Assembly: GCF_021532275.1 (NCBI RefSeq)
Contig: NZ_JACBOT010000023.1
Coordinates: 152,335 to 216,334, forward strand
DNA length: 64,000 bases
Direction of reading: 5' to 3'
Origin: Brevibacterium sp. UCMA 11754
GTDB taxonomy: Bacteria; Actinomycetota; Actinomycetes; Actinomycetales; Brevibacteriaceae
Positions within the stretch are counted from its first letter, which is position 1. Every line of letters begins with the position of its first letter. This document shows positions 16,827 through 25,472 of the stretch, one piece after another. The notes beneath the pieces are model-generated. The model saw only the letters and a program-made list of their open reading frames with translations, did no database searches and was not told the origin of the DNA. The position numbers were made by a program, and so were the translations under genes.

Positions 16827-19715
16827 ATGTCCCTGCTTTCTCCCGCCGACACGGGACTCATCGATCATCTGCGGGCCGCAGCTGATGAGGTCGGCACCCG
16901 TGCCAGCGACCGGCTGGCCACCGCACACGACGCTTCCCACTACCTGCTGACACCGCAGGCCGTGGTGAAGCCGCGGAACCGCGAGGAGGTGACGGCACTG
17001 TTCTCGGCCTCACGGCAGAGCAGAGTGCCGATGACCTTCCGCTCCGGTGGGACCAGCCTGTCCGGGCAGTCCGTCTCGGGCGGGGTGCTCGTCGACACGA
17101 GAAGGCATTTCAGGGACATCGACGTCCTCGACGACGGTGCCCGGGTCCGCTGCGGGCCCGGGGCCGTGGTCAGGGCTGTGAACGCGCGGCTGCTGCGGCA
17201 TGGGCGCAAACTGGGGCCGGACCCGGCCAGCGAGATTGCCTGCACCATCGGCGGAGTCGTCGCCAACAACTCATCCGGCATGGCCTGCGGGATCGAAGCG
17301 AACACCTATCAGACGCTTGACTCGCTCGTGCTCGTCCTTCCCAGCGGAACCGTTCTCGACACCTCGGCGGCAGACGCTGATGAGCAGCTGCGGCGACGGG
17401 AACCAGCAATTCACGCGGGTCTGGCCGAACTCCGAGATCGGATCCGGACCGACGTCGAGGCGGTCGCGCGGATCACGCAGCTCCACTCCATCAAGAACAC
17501 CATGGGCTACGGCCTCAACTCGTTCCTCGACCACGATGACCCGGTGCGCATCCTCGAACATCTGGTCATCGGCAGCGAGGGGACACTCGCCTTCGTCGCC
17601 GAGGCGACCTTCCGCACCGTGCCGCTGATGGCCCACGCCTCGACAGGTCTGCTCGTCTTCGCCGATCTGCCCACGGCCACCTCGGTGCTCCCGGAGATCA
17701 TCGCCACCGGTGCTGCCACCGTTGAGCTCCTCGACGCCACGAGTCTGCGGGTCGCCCAACGAGACGAGAAATGTCCGGAAGAGATCCGGGACCTCAACGT
17801 GGACTCGCACTGCGCCCTGCTCGTCGAATTCCAGGAGGAGACTGAGGAAGGCCTCGGCCGGGTCGTGTCTGCGGCGCTGCCGGTCTTCGACACATTCTCA
17901 CTGAGCCGACCAGCCGAGCTCACGATCGATCCGCGGCGGCGATCGGCGCTGTGGCACACCCGCAAAGGGCTGTTCACAGCCGTCGCCGGCAACCGTCCCT
18001 CGGGCACCGCGGCACTGCTTGAGGACATCGCGGTTCCGGTCGACCGCCTCGGCGAGACCTGCACTGCTCTGAGCGAGTTGTTCGAGCACTACGACTACGC
18101 CGATGCCGTGATCTTCGGGCACGCGAAGGACGGCAACATCCACTTCATGATCACCGAGGAATTCGGTAGTGGAACCGACGGCGAGGACTTCGACCTCGAC
18201 CGGTACGCGGCATTCACCGAGGAGATGGTCGATCTTGTCCTCTCACGTGGGGGAACGCTCAAGGCCGAACACGGCACGGGGCGGATCATGGCACCGTTCG
18301 TCAGGCGCCAGGTCGGTGACGATCTCTACGCAGTGATGACACGGGTCAAGGAACTGGTCGATCCGCAGTCCCTGCTCAACCCGGGTGTCCTGCTCAGCGA
18401 CGACCCGAAGGCGCATCTGCGCGATCTCAAGACCACCCCGACCACAGAGGAGGAGGTCGACCGCTGCGTCGAATGCGGGTACTGCGAGCCGGTGTGTCCG
18501 AGCCGCGATCTCACCCTGACCCCGCGCGAACGCATCGTTCTGCGACGCGAGATCGCCCGCGCCGAGGCGGCAGGGGACGAGGAGCTGACCCGGACCCTGC
18601 GCAGTGAGTACGACTACGACGGGATCGACACCTGCGCCGTCGACGGCATGTGCCAGACGGCGTGCCCGGTCTTCATCAACACCGGGGATCTTGTGCGCAG
18701 GCTGCGGCAGGAGAACACGAACGCGATCGAAGAGACCGGCTGGAACACTGCTGCCAAGACGTGGGGGCTGGTCAGCTCGGTTGGGGGAGCGGCATTGAGC
18801 TCGGCGAAGGCGATGCCTACGCGGCTGCCCGCGGCGGCCACGGGCATCGGTCGCAGGCTTCTGGGTGATGACACTGTACCCAGCTACTCCGCTGATCTTC
18901 CGGCCGGAGGGTCTAAGCGTGTGGCCGTCTCGGCGTCGAATCCGGACGTCGTGTGGTTCTCCAGCTGCACGAACACGATGTTCGGTCCCGAAGACGGCGG
19001 CAGCGGTGATGGGGTGGCCGGTGCCTTCCGTCGCCTGTGCGAACGAGCCGGGATCTCGCTGCGCACGCCGCGGGGCATTCCCTCCTTGTGCTGCGGCACC
19101 CCGTGGAAGTCGAAGGGGATGGCCGAAGGATTTGCCACGATGCGCAAGTATGTCCGCAGAGAACTGTGGAAGGCCACCGATGGCGGACGAATCGCCGTCG
19201 TCTGCGATGCGTCCTCATGCACAGAGGGGCTGCGCGTGCTCCTCGGTGACACGAAGGACGGGGCCGACGCAGGGGACGGGGCCGACGCAGCGGAGGAATT
19301 CGAGATCATCGATGCAGTGGCCTTCGCCAAGCAGACGCTGCTCCCCGCACTGCAGGACCGAGGTGTGCTCTCGACCGAGCATCGTCTGCCGTCGATCACC
19401 CTCCACCCGACATGCTCGTCGACCCAACTTGGAATCAACGAGGATCTGAGCGCGCTCGCCGGATCCGTCGCCGATGAGGTCAGCGTGCCCGATTCCTGGG
19501 GGTGCTGTGCCTTCGCTGGGGACCGGGGCATGCTCCATCCCGAACTCACCGCCTCGGCGACGAAGGACGAAGCGGCCGAGGTCGAATCGATCAGCGCGGA
19601 CGTTCACGCCTCGACGAATCGGACGTGCGAGATCGGGATGACACGGGCGACGGGGAAGCCGTATCGCCACATCCTCGAAGCACTCGACGATCTCGTGGGA
19701 CAGTCGAGTATTTGA
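16827..19715 (+). CDS. FAD-binding and Fe-S-binding oxidoreductase (D-lactate/2-hydroxyacid dehydrogenase type)
   Basis: 962-residue fusion of a GlcD-type flavin domain and a GlpC-type iron-sulfur domain. Flavin domain: MTFRSGGTSLSGQSVSGG near residue 75, IGGVVANNSSGMACG near residue 145, GSEGTLAFVAEATF, and AEHGTGRIMAPFVRRQ near residue 485. Two 4Fe-4S motifs follow: CVECGYCEPVCPS and CAVDGMCQTACPV. Two Cys-rich CCG-like domains come next (SLCCGTPWKSKG; GCCAFAGDRG). Such proteins oxidise D-lactate, D-2-hydroxyglutarate or glycolate-like acids to 2-oxo acids and pass electrons to quinone. It is 11 bp after the GMC gene and before an aldolase, so it probably acts in the same pathway. Confidence 0.87.
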   Translation: MSLLSPADTGLIDHLRAAADEVGTRASDRLATAHDASHYLLTPQAVVKPRNREEVTALFSASRQSRVPMTFRSGGTSLSGQSVSGGVLVDTRRHFRDIDVLDDGARVRCGPGAVVRAVNARLLRHGRKLGPDPASEIACTIGGVVANNSSGMACGIEANTYQTLDSLVLVLPSGTVLDTSAADADEQLRRREPAIHAGLAELRDRIRTDVEAVARITQLHSIKNTMGYGLNSFLDHDDPVRILEHLVIGSEGTLAFVAEATFRTVPLMAHASTGLLVFADLPTATSVLPEIIATGAATVELLDATSLRVAQRDEKCPEEIRDLNVDSHCALLVEFQEETEEGLGRVVSAALPVFDTFSLSRPAELTIDPRRRSALWHTRKGLFTAVAGNRPSGTAALLEDIAVPVDRLGETCTALSELFEHYDYADAVIFGHAKDGNIHFMITEEFGSGTDGEDFDLDRYAAFTEEMVDLVLSRGGTLKAEHGTGRIMAPFVRRQVGDDLYAVMTRVKELVDPQSLLNPGVLLSDDPKAHLRDLKTTPTTEEEVDRCVECGYCEPVCPSRDLTLTPRERIVLRREIARAEAAGDEELTRTLRSEYDYDGIDTCAVDGMCQTACPVFINTGDLVRRLRQENTNAIEETGWNTAAKTWGLVSSVGGAALSSAKAMPTRLPAAATGIGRRLLGDDTVPSYSADLPAGGSKRVAVSASNPDVVWFSSCTNTMFGPEDGGSGDGVAGAFRRLCERAGISLRTPRGIPSLCCGTPWKSKGMAEGFATMRKYVRRELWKATDGGRIAVVCDASSCTEGLRVLLGDTKDGADAGDGADAAEEFEIIDAVAFAKQTLLPALQDRGVLSTEHRLPSITLHPTCSSTQLGINEDLSALAGSVADEVSVPDSWGCCAFAGDRGMLHPELTASATKDEAAEVESISADVHASTNRTCEIGMTRATGKPYRHILEALDDLVGQSSI

Positions 19716-19785
19716 TGCAGTACTGGGATGATCCGGATGCCGGGCATCCCTGGCAACTGCGAGCCGCGTGTGATTCGATGCACAT

Positions 19786-20544
19786 ATGACTGAAGCATTG
19801 AAAACACATCGCGCTCGCCTCGCCGCTGGAGAGGTCTACAACGGACTGTGGATGATGTCGACGAGTCAGGAACTCGCGAAGATCGGATCGGCCGCAGGGT
19901 ATGACTACGTGTGTCTCGACATGCAGCACGGCTTCACTCGTCCCACAGATATTCTGCGGCTCACAGATGCCATCCGTGCCAGCGGATCCGCCCTGGTCAC
20001 TGCCCGGGTTGCGGCGAACCGCTTCACAGAGATCGGCATGCTCGCCGATGCCGGAGTTGAAGCCGTCATTGTCCCGTTGGTCTCCTCCGTCGCTGACGCC
20101 GAGGCGGCAGCCGCTGCACTCGACTACCCGAGCCGAGGCGGCGACCGCTCTTGGGGCCCGACCGCCGAACTCATGCACAATGCGGTGCAGGACACTCGCG
20201 ACGAGCGCCCACTGCTCTTCGTCATGATCGAGAACAAGGAGGGCCTGGCCAGCGTCGAGAAGATCTGTGAGGTTCCCGGAATCGACGGCGTCTATGTCGG
20301 CCCCGCAGACCTCGCGTTCGCCGTCGATGCTCTGCCCGGTCAGCCCAATGACGCCCACGCCGAGGCGGTCGCCCGGATCCGCACGGCAGCTGACAAAGCC
20401 GGCATCATCCCAGGCATCCACTGCGGTGATGGTGCGGAGGCCAGGACTCGCAAGGAACAGGGCTTCCGATTCATCACCTCGGCGGGGGATATCGGTGCTG
20501 CCGGACGTGCCTTCCGGGAGGAGCTGGCGACAGCGCGGGGCTGA
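19786..20544 (+). CDS. HpcH/HpaI family aldolase
   Basis: 252-residue class II pyruvate-type aldolase. Seen: the general base His in LDMQHGFTRP, the Arg in VTARV, the metal Glu in VMIENKEGL and the Asp in YVGPADLAF, matching HpaI/GarL metal-dependent aldolases. It would cleave a 4-hydroxy-2-oxo acid to pyruvate plus an aldehyde. Following a 2-hydroxyacid dehydrogenase, it could split the 2-oxo acid that enzyme makes (inference). There is no clear Shine-Dalgarno upstream of the ATG. A hairpin follows at 20579-20616. Confidence 0.85.
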   Translation: MTEALKTHRARLAAGEVYNGLWMMSTSQELAKIGSAAGYDYVCLDMQHGFTRPTDILRLTDAIRASGSALVTARVAANRFTEIGMLADAGVEAVIVPLVSSVADAEAAAAALDYPSRGGDRSWGPTAELMHNAVQDTRDERPLLFVMIENKEGLASVEKICEVPGIDGVYVGPADLAFAVDALPGQPNDAHAEAVARIRTAADKAGIIPGIHCGDGAEARTRKEQGFRFITSAGDIGAAGRAFREELATARG

Positions 20545-20578
20545 GCGTGTCCGTGCTTCTTGCGTAACAAATGCTGGC

Positions 20579-20616
20579 GGTCGGGGATTTCGGAATTGCG
20601 ATCCGGGGCCCCGACC
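20579..20616 (+). terminator. Hairpin downstream of the aldolase gene
   Basis: GGTCGGGG (20579-20586) pairs with CCCCGACC (20609-20616), followed by TCCTTCT. It lies 35 bp past the aldolase stop and ahead of the promoter of the ABC transporter operon. Confidence 0.5.
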
Positions 20617-20720
20617 TCCTTCTGTCATCTCGGAAATGCATGATGATCCATGCAGAAGCGACGCCAGGAGACTCAATGCTCAGCCATTCCTTCAGGGTAT
20701 TGAAAAATGCGAAAACAATC

Positions 20721-20750
20721 TTGGACATGCATCGTTACGTCACGAATACT
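20721..20750 (+). promoter_or_regulatory. Candidate promoter of the ABC transporter operon
   Basis: TTGGACA at 20721-20727 is followed 17 bases later by AATACT (20745-20750), a plausible -35/-10 pair for the permease gene that starts at 20831. The same TTGGACA box occurs in the kdgD and Nramp upstream regions. Confidence 0.45.
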
Positions 20751-20830
20751 GGAATGCATCACAGTAGTTCCACGTCACAAATGCACTGCCAATGTCGTTC
20801 ATGGACCAGGACCCAATGGAGGGATCGCCG

Positions 20831-21688
20831 ATGACAACCACACCTCGCATCGAAGCCGATGCAGTTCAACACGTGGAAGCCGGCCCACCACCGGTGAGTC
20901 CGCCGAAACCGCCGAAGCAGTCCCTGATCAAGTCTGAGTCAGTCTCTGCAGGCATCAAAGCAGTCGTGGGGCTCGCCGCGTTGTTCGCGCTCTGGGAGCT
21001 TGTGGTCGTCATCTTTGACTTCCCGAAGTATCTGCTGGTCGGTCCGCTCTCTGCATTCGAGGAGCTTTTCACCAATCCTGGCTATTTCGCGCTCAATGCT
21101 CTGACCACCTTGCAAGAAGGCCTCGCGGGCTTCGCCCTCGGTACAGCGCTGGGTGTTCTGTGCGGGGCGCTGCTCTACTATGCCTCGTTCCTTCGGCCCT
21201 TCCTCTACCCGGCACTCATCGCCATCGATACGATTCCGAAGGTCGCGCTGGCGCCCCTATTCATCGTGTGGTTCGGCTTCGGCTTCGAATCGAAGGCCTT
21301 TGTGGCCATGGCCATCGCATTCTTCCCGCTCGTCATCAATACATTCGACGGGCTCAACTCGGTGCCCCACGAACTTCAGGATCTGGCGCGTATCAACCGT
21401 GCATCGAAGCTGAAGAAGATGATGAAGATCGACTTCATCTATGCGCTTCCCTCGATCTTCACCGGCGCGAAGATCTCAATCTCGCTTGCCGTCGGCGGTG
21501 CAGTCGTCGGTGAGTTCATTGCGGGCTCCAAGGGACTCGGCTACGTCATTCTGCTGGCCAACGCCCAGGTGGACCTGCCGTCGATGTTCGCAGCCTTCAT
21601 TGTTCTTGCAGCCATTGCTCTTCTGCTCTTCTTCATCATCGACCTGGTGTCGAAGAAGTTGCTGCCGTGGAAGAACTACACGAAATGA
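20831..21688 (+). CDS. ABC transporter permease (NitT/TauT family)
   Basis: 285-residue inner-membrane permease with about six hydrophobic spans and the EAA-type cytoplasmic loop (ELQDLARINRASKLKKMMKIDFIYALP). Seen also: the TIPKVALAPLFIVWFGFG block typical of SsuC/TauC/ThiX-type permeases. The ATG at 20831 is chosen because GGAGGG lies 7 bases upstream; an in-frame ATG at 20792 has no such site. The proline-rich N-terminal ~45 residues precede the first span. It forms one importer with the following lipoprotein and ATPase. Confidence 0.87.
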   Translation: MTTTPRIEADAVQHVEAGPPPVSPPKPPKQSLIKSESVSAGIKAVVGLAALFALWELVVVIFDFPKYLLVGPLSAFEELFTNPGYFALNALTTLQEGLAGFALGTALGVLCGALLYYASFLRPFLYPALIAIDTIPKVALAPLFIVWFGFGFESKAFVAMAIAFFPLVINTFDGLNSVPHELQDLARINRASKLKKMMKIDFIYALPSIFTGAKISISLAVGGAVVGEFIAGSKGLGYVILLANAQVDLPSMFAAFIVLAAIALLLFFIIDLVSKKLLPWKNYTK

Positions 21689-21699
21689 GGCGCGGAACG

Positions 21700-22728
21700 A
21701 TGCATATCATGAAGAAGCTTCTTGTCGCTCCGCTCCTCCTTTCCGTCGTGGGTCTGGCAGGTTGTGCGCCCGAGGACGGTCTCGATGACTTCAACCTCAT
21801 GGTCGACGTCGCCTATCTGCCCAAGCACGCACCGTTCTTCGCCGCCGAGGCGCAGGGGTTCTTTGAAGAAGAAGGCTTCGACGTCTCGCTCATGCCCGGG
21901 TCGGGTTCGACGAACACGGTGACCTCGGTCGAGACGGGACGAGTCGATGCCGGTTGGGCCGACTTCGGCGCAACGATCCTCAGCCAGGGCAAAGGAGCAC
22001 ACGTCAAACAGGTGAACCTGCTCCAGGCGCGCTCGGCATACGCGACGATTGCCCTCGAAAGCTCAGGTATCGAATCCTGGGAGGACATGAAGGGCAAAAC
22101 CGTCGCCACCGAAGGCGCCGGAGCCATGACGGCCATGTGGCCACTCGCAATCGAACGGAGCGGACTCAAAGAGGAAGACGTCAACGTAGTCCACGCGACA
22201 GGTGAGTCGAAGATACCCGGACTTCTGGCAGACCGGTGGGATGCAAACCTTGCCCTCTACGTGTCGGATGAGCCAGCGCTCATGGCGTTGGGTGAGAAGG
22301 CGAACATACTCAAATGGTCCGATGTGGGAATCGACCTCTACGGCAACGGAATCGTGGTCTCAGACGACTCTCTCGCCAACGAGCCTGAACGAGTCAAGAA
22401 ATTCAACAGGGCCATGCAGAAGGGTTTCCTCTGGGCATGTGAGAATCCAGACCAGACCGCCGAAGACTTCACAAAGGAAGTCCAGGGCTATGAAGCAGAC
22501 ACCGTGACCTATGCTCTCAAGTCTCAGTGCGAACTCAACTGGGCCACCGGAGATGCCGATGATCAGTTCGGCACGATGAGTGACGACGGCGTTCAGCAGA
22601 TGCTCACCGTGGCCAGCGACTTCCTGGGCCTCGGAGATTCGACCGAGCTCACGGTCGATGACATCTATTCCAATGACTACATCGATCCGATTCGCCACGA
22701 CGAAGACGTAGCGGCGCCCACCAAGTGA
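21700..22728 (+). CDS. ABC transporter substrate-binding lipoprotein (NMT1/THI5-like)
   Basis: About 342 residues. The signal peptide ends in the lipobox GLAGC (Cys near residue 22), so the protein is membrane-anchored outside the cell. The mature domain begins LMVDVAYLPKHAPFFAAEAQGFF, the SsuA/THI5-like pattern for binding small organic anions or pyrimidines. GSGSTNTVTSVETGRVDAGWADFG is another family block; I quote only part of the context here. The start could be 21700 or 21709. The reading frame overlaps the end of the permease gene if an upstream ATG is used. The ligand is unknown; the gene set does not include sulfonate monooxygenase. Confidence 0.83.
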   Translation: MHIMKKLLVAPLLLSVVGLAGCAPEDGLDDFNLMVDVAYLPKHAPFFAAEAQGFFEEEGFDVSLMPGSGSTNTVTSVETGRVDAGWADFGATILSQGKGAHVKQVNLLQARSAYATIALESSGIESWEDMKGKTVATEGAGAMTAMWPLAIERSGLKEEDVNVVHATGESKIPGLLADRWDANLALYVSDEPALMALGEKANILKWSDVGIDLYGNGIVVSDDSLANEPERVKKFNRAMQKGFLWACENPDQTAEDFTKEVQGYEADTVTYALKSQCELNWATGDADDQFGTMSDDGVQQMLTVASDFLGLGDSTELTVDDIYSNDYIDPIRHDEDVAAPTK

Positions 22729-22741
22729 ATGGAGAATGACC

Positions 22742-23521
22742 ATGACCGCTGATTACGCGATTTCAGTCAACAACGTCGGCAAGACCTACACCTCCCGAGA
22801 CGGTCAGGAGAACGTGGTCCTCAAAGATCTCGATTTCCACGTCAACCCCGGAGAGTTCGTCTCGATCGTCGGGCAGTCAGGCAGTGGAAAGACCACACTG
22901 CTCAACACCATCTCCGGACTCCAAGACGCCACGGAGGGAGAGATCCTCATCCGTGGTCGCGAGATCAGCGAGGCTCTCAAGGATATCGGCATGGTGTTTC
23001 AGAGCCCGGTGCTCCTGCCCTGGCGCAACAACCTTGACAACGTGCTGTTGCCCCTGGAGTTTCGTGATGCCGTCACTCCGGATTCCAAGGACTATGCCAT
23101 GGAACTGCTGCACATGGTCGGACTTGGGGAGAAGGCGACCCGATACTCCTATGAACTCAGTGGTGGCATGCAGCAGCGAGTCGCCATCTGCCGGGCATTG
23201 GTTTCGCGTCCGGAGATCCTGCTCATGGACGAGCCCTTCGGTGCCCTCGACGCCATGACACGAGATTCGATGAATTTCGAGATCCAACGCATTTGGCGCC
23301 GTACGGGCTGCAGTGTCCTCTTCGTCACCCACAGCATCTCCGAAGCGGTGTGGTTGGGGGACCGCGTTGTGGTAGTCGGCGACCGTCCCGGACGCATCAT
23401 CGCCGACGTCAAGATCGACATCGAACGTCCGCGCGCGAAGGAGCACAAGTTCTCGGAGGACTTCGCCCACTATGTCGCGGAAATCGAATCACACATCGGA
23501 GTGACGGCAGGAATCAGCTGA
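22742..23521 (+). CDS. ABC transporter ATP-binding protein (NitT/TauT family)
   Basis: 259-residue ATPase. Seen: Walker A GQSGSGKTTLL, the Q-loop VFQSPVLLPW, signature YSYELSGGMQQRVAICRAL, Walker B EILLMDEPFGALDAMTR and the switch His in FVTHSISEAVW, all intact. It energises uptake with the permease and lipoprotein just upstream. The start at 22742 is preferred over the ATG at 22736 because GGAG (22731-22734) is adjacent to the latter but 7 bases from the former. The stop codon lies inside a perfect hairpin. Confidence 0.9.
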   Translation: MTADYAISVNNVGKTYTSRDGQENVVLKDLDFHVNPGEFVSIVGQSGSGKTTLLNTISGLQDATEGEILIRGREISEALKDIGMVFQSPVLLPWRNNLDNVLLPLEFRDAVTPDSKDYAMELLHMVGLGEKATRYSYELSGGMQQRVAICRALVSRPEILLMDEPFGALDAMTRDSMNFEIQRIWRRTGCSVLFVTHSISEAVWLGDRVVVVGDRPGRIIADVKIDIERPRAKEHKFSEDFAHYVAEIESHIGVTAGIS

Positions 23522-23539
23522 GCGGGCTGCCCGCTCAGC
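23517..23539 (+). terminator. Hairpin overlapping the stop of the ABC ATPase gene
   Basis: GCTGAGCGGG (23517-23526) pairs perfectly with CCCGCTCAGC (23530-23539) around a 3-base loop. The TGA stop of the ATPase is part of the left arm. It suggests termination or attenuation before the M24 gene. Confidence 0.55.
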
Positions 23540-23663
23540 CGTCTCGGCCCTACGAACACACCTGACGAATGGCCGACCGTCCGAAATCCATTCGACTTCG
23601 GATGCCATCCGCACCGCAAGAGACGAACGAGTCTCACGAAACACATATGGAGTTGGATACACA

Positions 23664-25313
23664 ATGATCAAACTGACAACAGACAAGACGCGACTGGCGG
23701 ATTCCTTCGGACTGAATGCCCAGAAGAGTCTGCTGTTCTCTGCGATTCGGCTTGATTCGAGCCCTCTGGTCGCCCCGATCGTCGCTGATACCTCCGAAGG
23801 TGAGGTTCTGCTCGTACGTCAGCAGGAACAGGGAAACGCGCTGTCCGCCGGCGTTCCGAAGGATCGCATGAGGTTCTATGCGCCGTGGGTGACGATCGAC
23901 CCTCGGATCGTCGCCGACACCCCCGCATCTGCATCACTGACAACTCTGGTGGGCGAGCTGGCTGATGGCGAACAGGTCGGTCTCGCATCCGATGTCGTCA
24001 TGAAGCACTACTCGGCCCTATCGAAGAGCCTCGACGTCGTTGCCGACAAGCAGCCGACCACTCCGGTCATGGCCTACGAGGTTGACACCGAGGCTGTGCT
24101 CGACCGGTTCGCACAGTGGCGCAGACTCGGAGCGGAGACGGCCAAGAGGCTCATTCAGGATGTCGACCATCTTTCGGGTCTCGACAAGGAGATCCAATCA
24201 GAGACCGATACCCGCTATGAGGCATTGCAGTCTCTGGCGAAGCGTGAGAGTCTCGACGCCGTCCTCATCTCCGCGCCCCCGAACTTCAGCGAAGTCGTCG
24301 GGGCTCGGCAGGGCGGGGACCAGCTGGCCCTATGGTCTGCACGCGATGAGAAGCTCTATGTGCTCGCACCGGAAACCGCTCATGGCGTGGGAGGTACTCC
24401 GGTTGGTCGGTTCGCCGGGTACGGCGCCGGCGCCGTGGCACTTGCACACGGCACTCAGATCGGCGTCGAGGAAGAATGGATCCCGACCGGACTGGTGCTG
24501 GAACTGGAATCCGAAGGTGCCAACGTGAGCGAGCTGTCGACTCCGCTCGGACACTGGCGGGACATCCGTGATCACGAAGATCTGGGATTCCAGGTCGTCG
24601 CTGCCAGGTGCAGCGTCTTCGCCATCGAGGAGGCGCTGAGTTGGGCCAAAGACTCTTTGGCAGCAGGCGAGGAATTCACCGAGCTGGACATCTATGCGCG
24701 TTACGTCGATAAGATCGTCGAGTTCCGGGCGGACAATGCGATTCCCTTCGCGATCGAGCCCTATTTCACGAATCTGCACTCATCGAACCGGATGCTCTTC
24801 CCTGGGCCTCCGGTCGATTTCCCGATCAACGACGACACCAAGTGCATTCAGCTCGACGCCGGTGTGCGCATCACCTTCGACGGTGTCACCGTTGCGACAT
24901 CTGACATGGCACGCTCGCTGCCGCGCACCGAGGGTGCGATACGGGCCTATGAGTTCTTCTTCGATGTCGTCCGTGAGGGCATCATCGGTCAGCTGAAGCC
25001 CGGGGTGGTCTGCGAAGACGTCCACGAAGGGACCTTGGACTACCTGGCACCTCACCTCGAGCGCATGGTCGAAATCGGCATGCTCGGAGAGGATGTGGAC
25101 TTCAATACGGAGTACCGCAAGCGCAATGTCGGACACCTCATGGGCAAGCAGGAATCGTTCGCCAATGAACTGCGGCCCGGGTACAAGCACGTGCTGCAGG
25201 TCGGATCCTTCGGAGCAGCGGAGATTCCATGGCGCTATGGCGACGTCGCAATCGGCACAGAGGATCTCTGGTACGTCGGCAGCGATCGCACGTATATTCT
25301 CTCGAAGCGCTGA
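23664..25313 (+). CDS. M24 family (pita-bread) metallopeptidase-like hydrolase
   Basis: 549-residue protein with an N-terminal creatinase-like domain and a C-terminal pita-bread fold. All five expected metal ligands are visible in order: Asp in IQLDAGVRI, Asp in ATSDMARSL, His in VGHLMGKQ, Glu in GAAEIPWRYGD and Glu in IGTEDLWYVG. The family includes Xaa-Pro peptidases, creatinases and ectoine hydrolase, so the bond cleaved may be a C-N bond of a small metabolite. It is longer than most (usually 360-450), with extra sequence in the N-terminal half. It follows the NitT/TauT importer by 142 bp, so it may act on the imported compound. Confidence 0.82.
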   Translation: MIKLTTDKTRLADSFGLNAQKSLLFSAIRLDSSPLVAPIVADTSEGEVLLVRQQEQGNALSAGVPKDRMRFYAPWVTIDPRIVADTPASASLTTLVGELADGEQVGLASDVVMKHYSALSKSLDVVADKQPTTPVMAYEVDTEAVLDRFAQWRRLGAETAKRLIQDVDHLSGLDKEIQSETDTRYEALQSLAKRESLDAVLISAPPNFSEVVGARQGGDQLALWSARDEKLYVLAPETAHGVGGTPVGRFAGYGAGAVALAHGTQIGVEEEWIPTGLVLELESEGANVSELSTPLGHWRDIRDHEDLGFQVVAARCSVFAIEEALSWAKDSLAAGEEFTELDIYARYVDKIVEFRADNAIPFAIEPYFTNLHSSNRMLFPGPPVDFPINDDTKCIQLDAGVRITFDGVTVATSDMARSLPRTEGAIRAYEFFFDVVREGIIGQLKPGVVCEDVHEGTLDYLAPHLERMVEIGMLGEDVDFNTEYRKRNVGHLMGKQESFANELRPGYKHVLQVGSFGAAEIPWRYGDVAIGTEDLWYVGSDRTYILSKR

Positions 25314-25337
25314 GACAGGCTCCTCGCAGACGCACTA

Positions 25338-25370
25338 GGGCGGGCACTTCCGAATAGGAAGTGCCCGCCC
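25338..25370. terminator. Terminator hairpin after the M24 gene
   Basis: GGGCGGGCACTTCC (25338-25351) pairs perfectly with 25357-25370 around a 5-base loop. The 14-bp stem lies 24 bp past the stop. It is one of two hairpins between convergent genes. Confidence 0.75.
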
Positions 25371-25427
25371 ATTGCGTTGAAAGTATGCAGGGGAGAACCT
25401 GTCACCAGGTACCAAGGCACAAATGAA

Positions 25428-25457
25428 GCGGCCCGGACGCGATATCGACCGGGCCGC
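25428..25457. terminator. Terminator hairpin after the ALDH-RidA gene
   Basis: GCGGCCCGG (25428-25436) pairs with CCGGGCCGC (25449-25457). It lies 16 bp past the stop of the minus-strand fusion gene, back to back with the hairpin at 25338-25370. Confidence 0.6.
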
Positions 25458-25472
25458 TGTGCTGTTGTGCTC

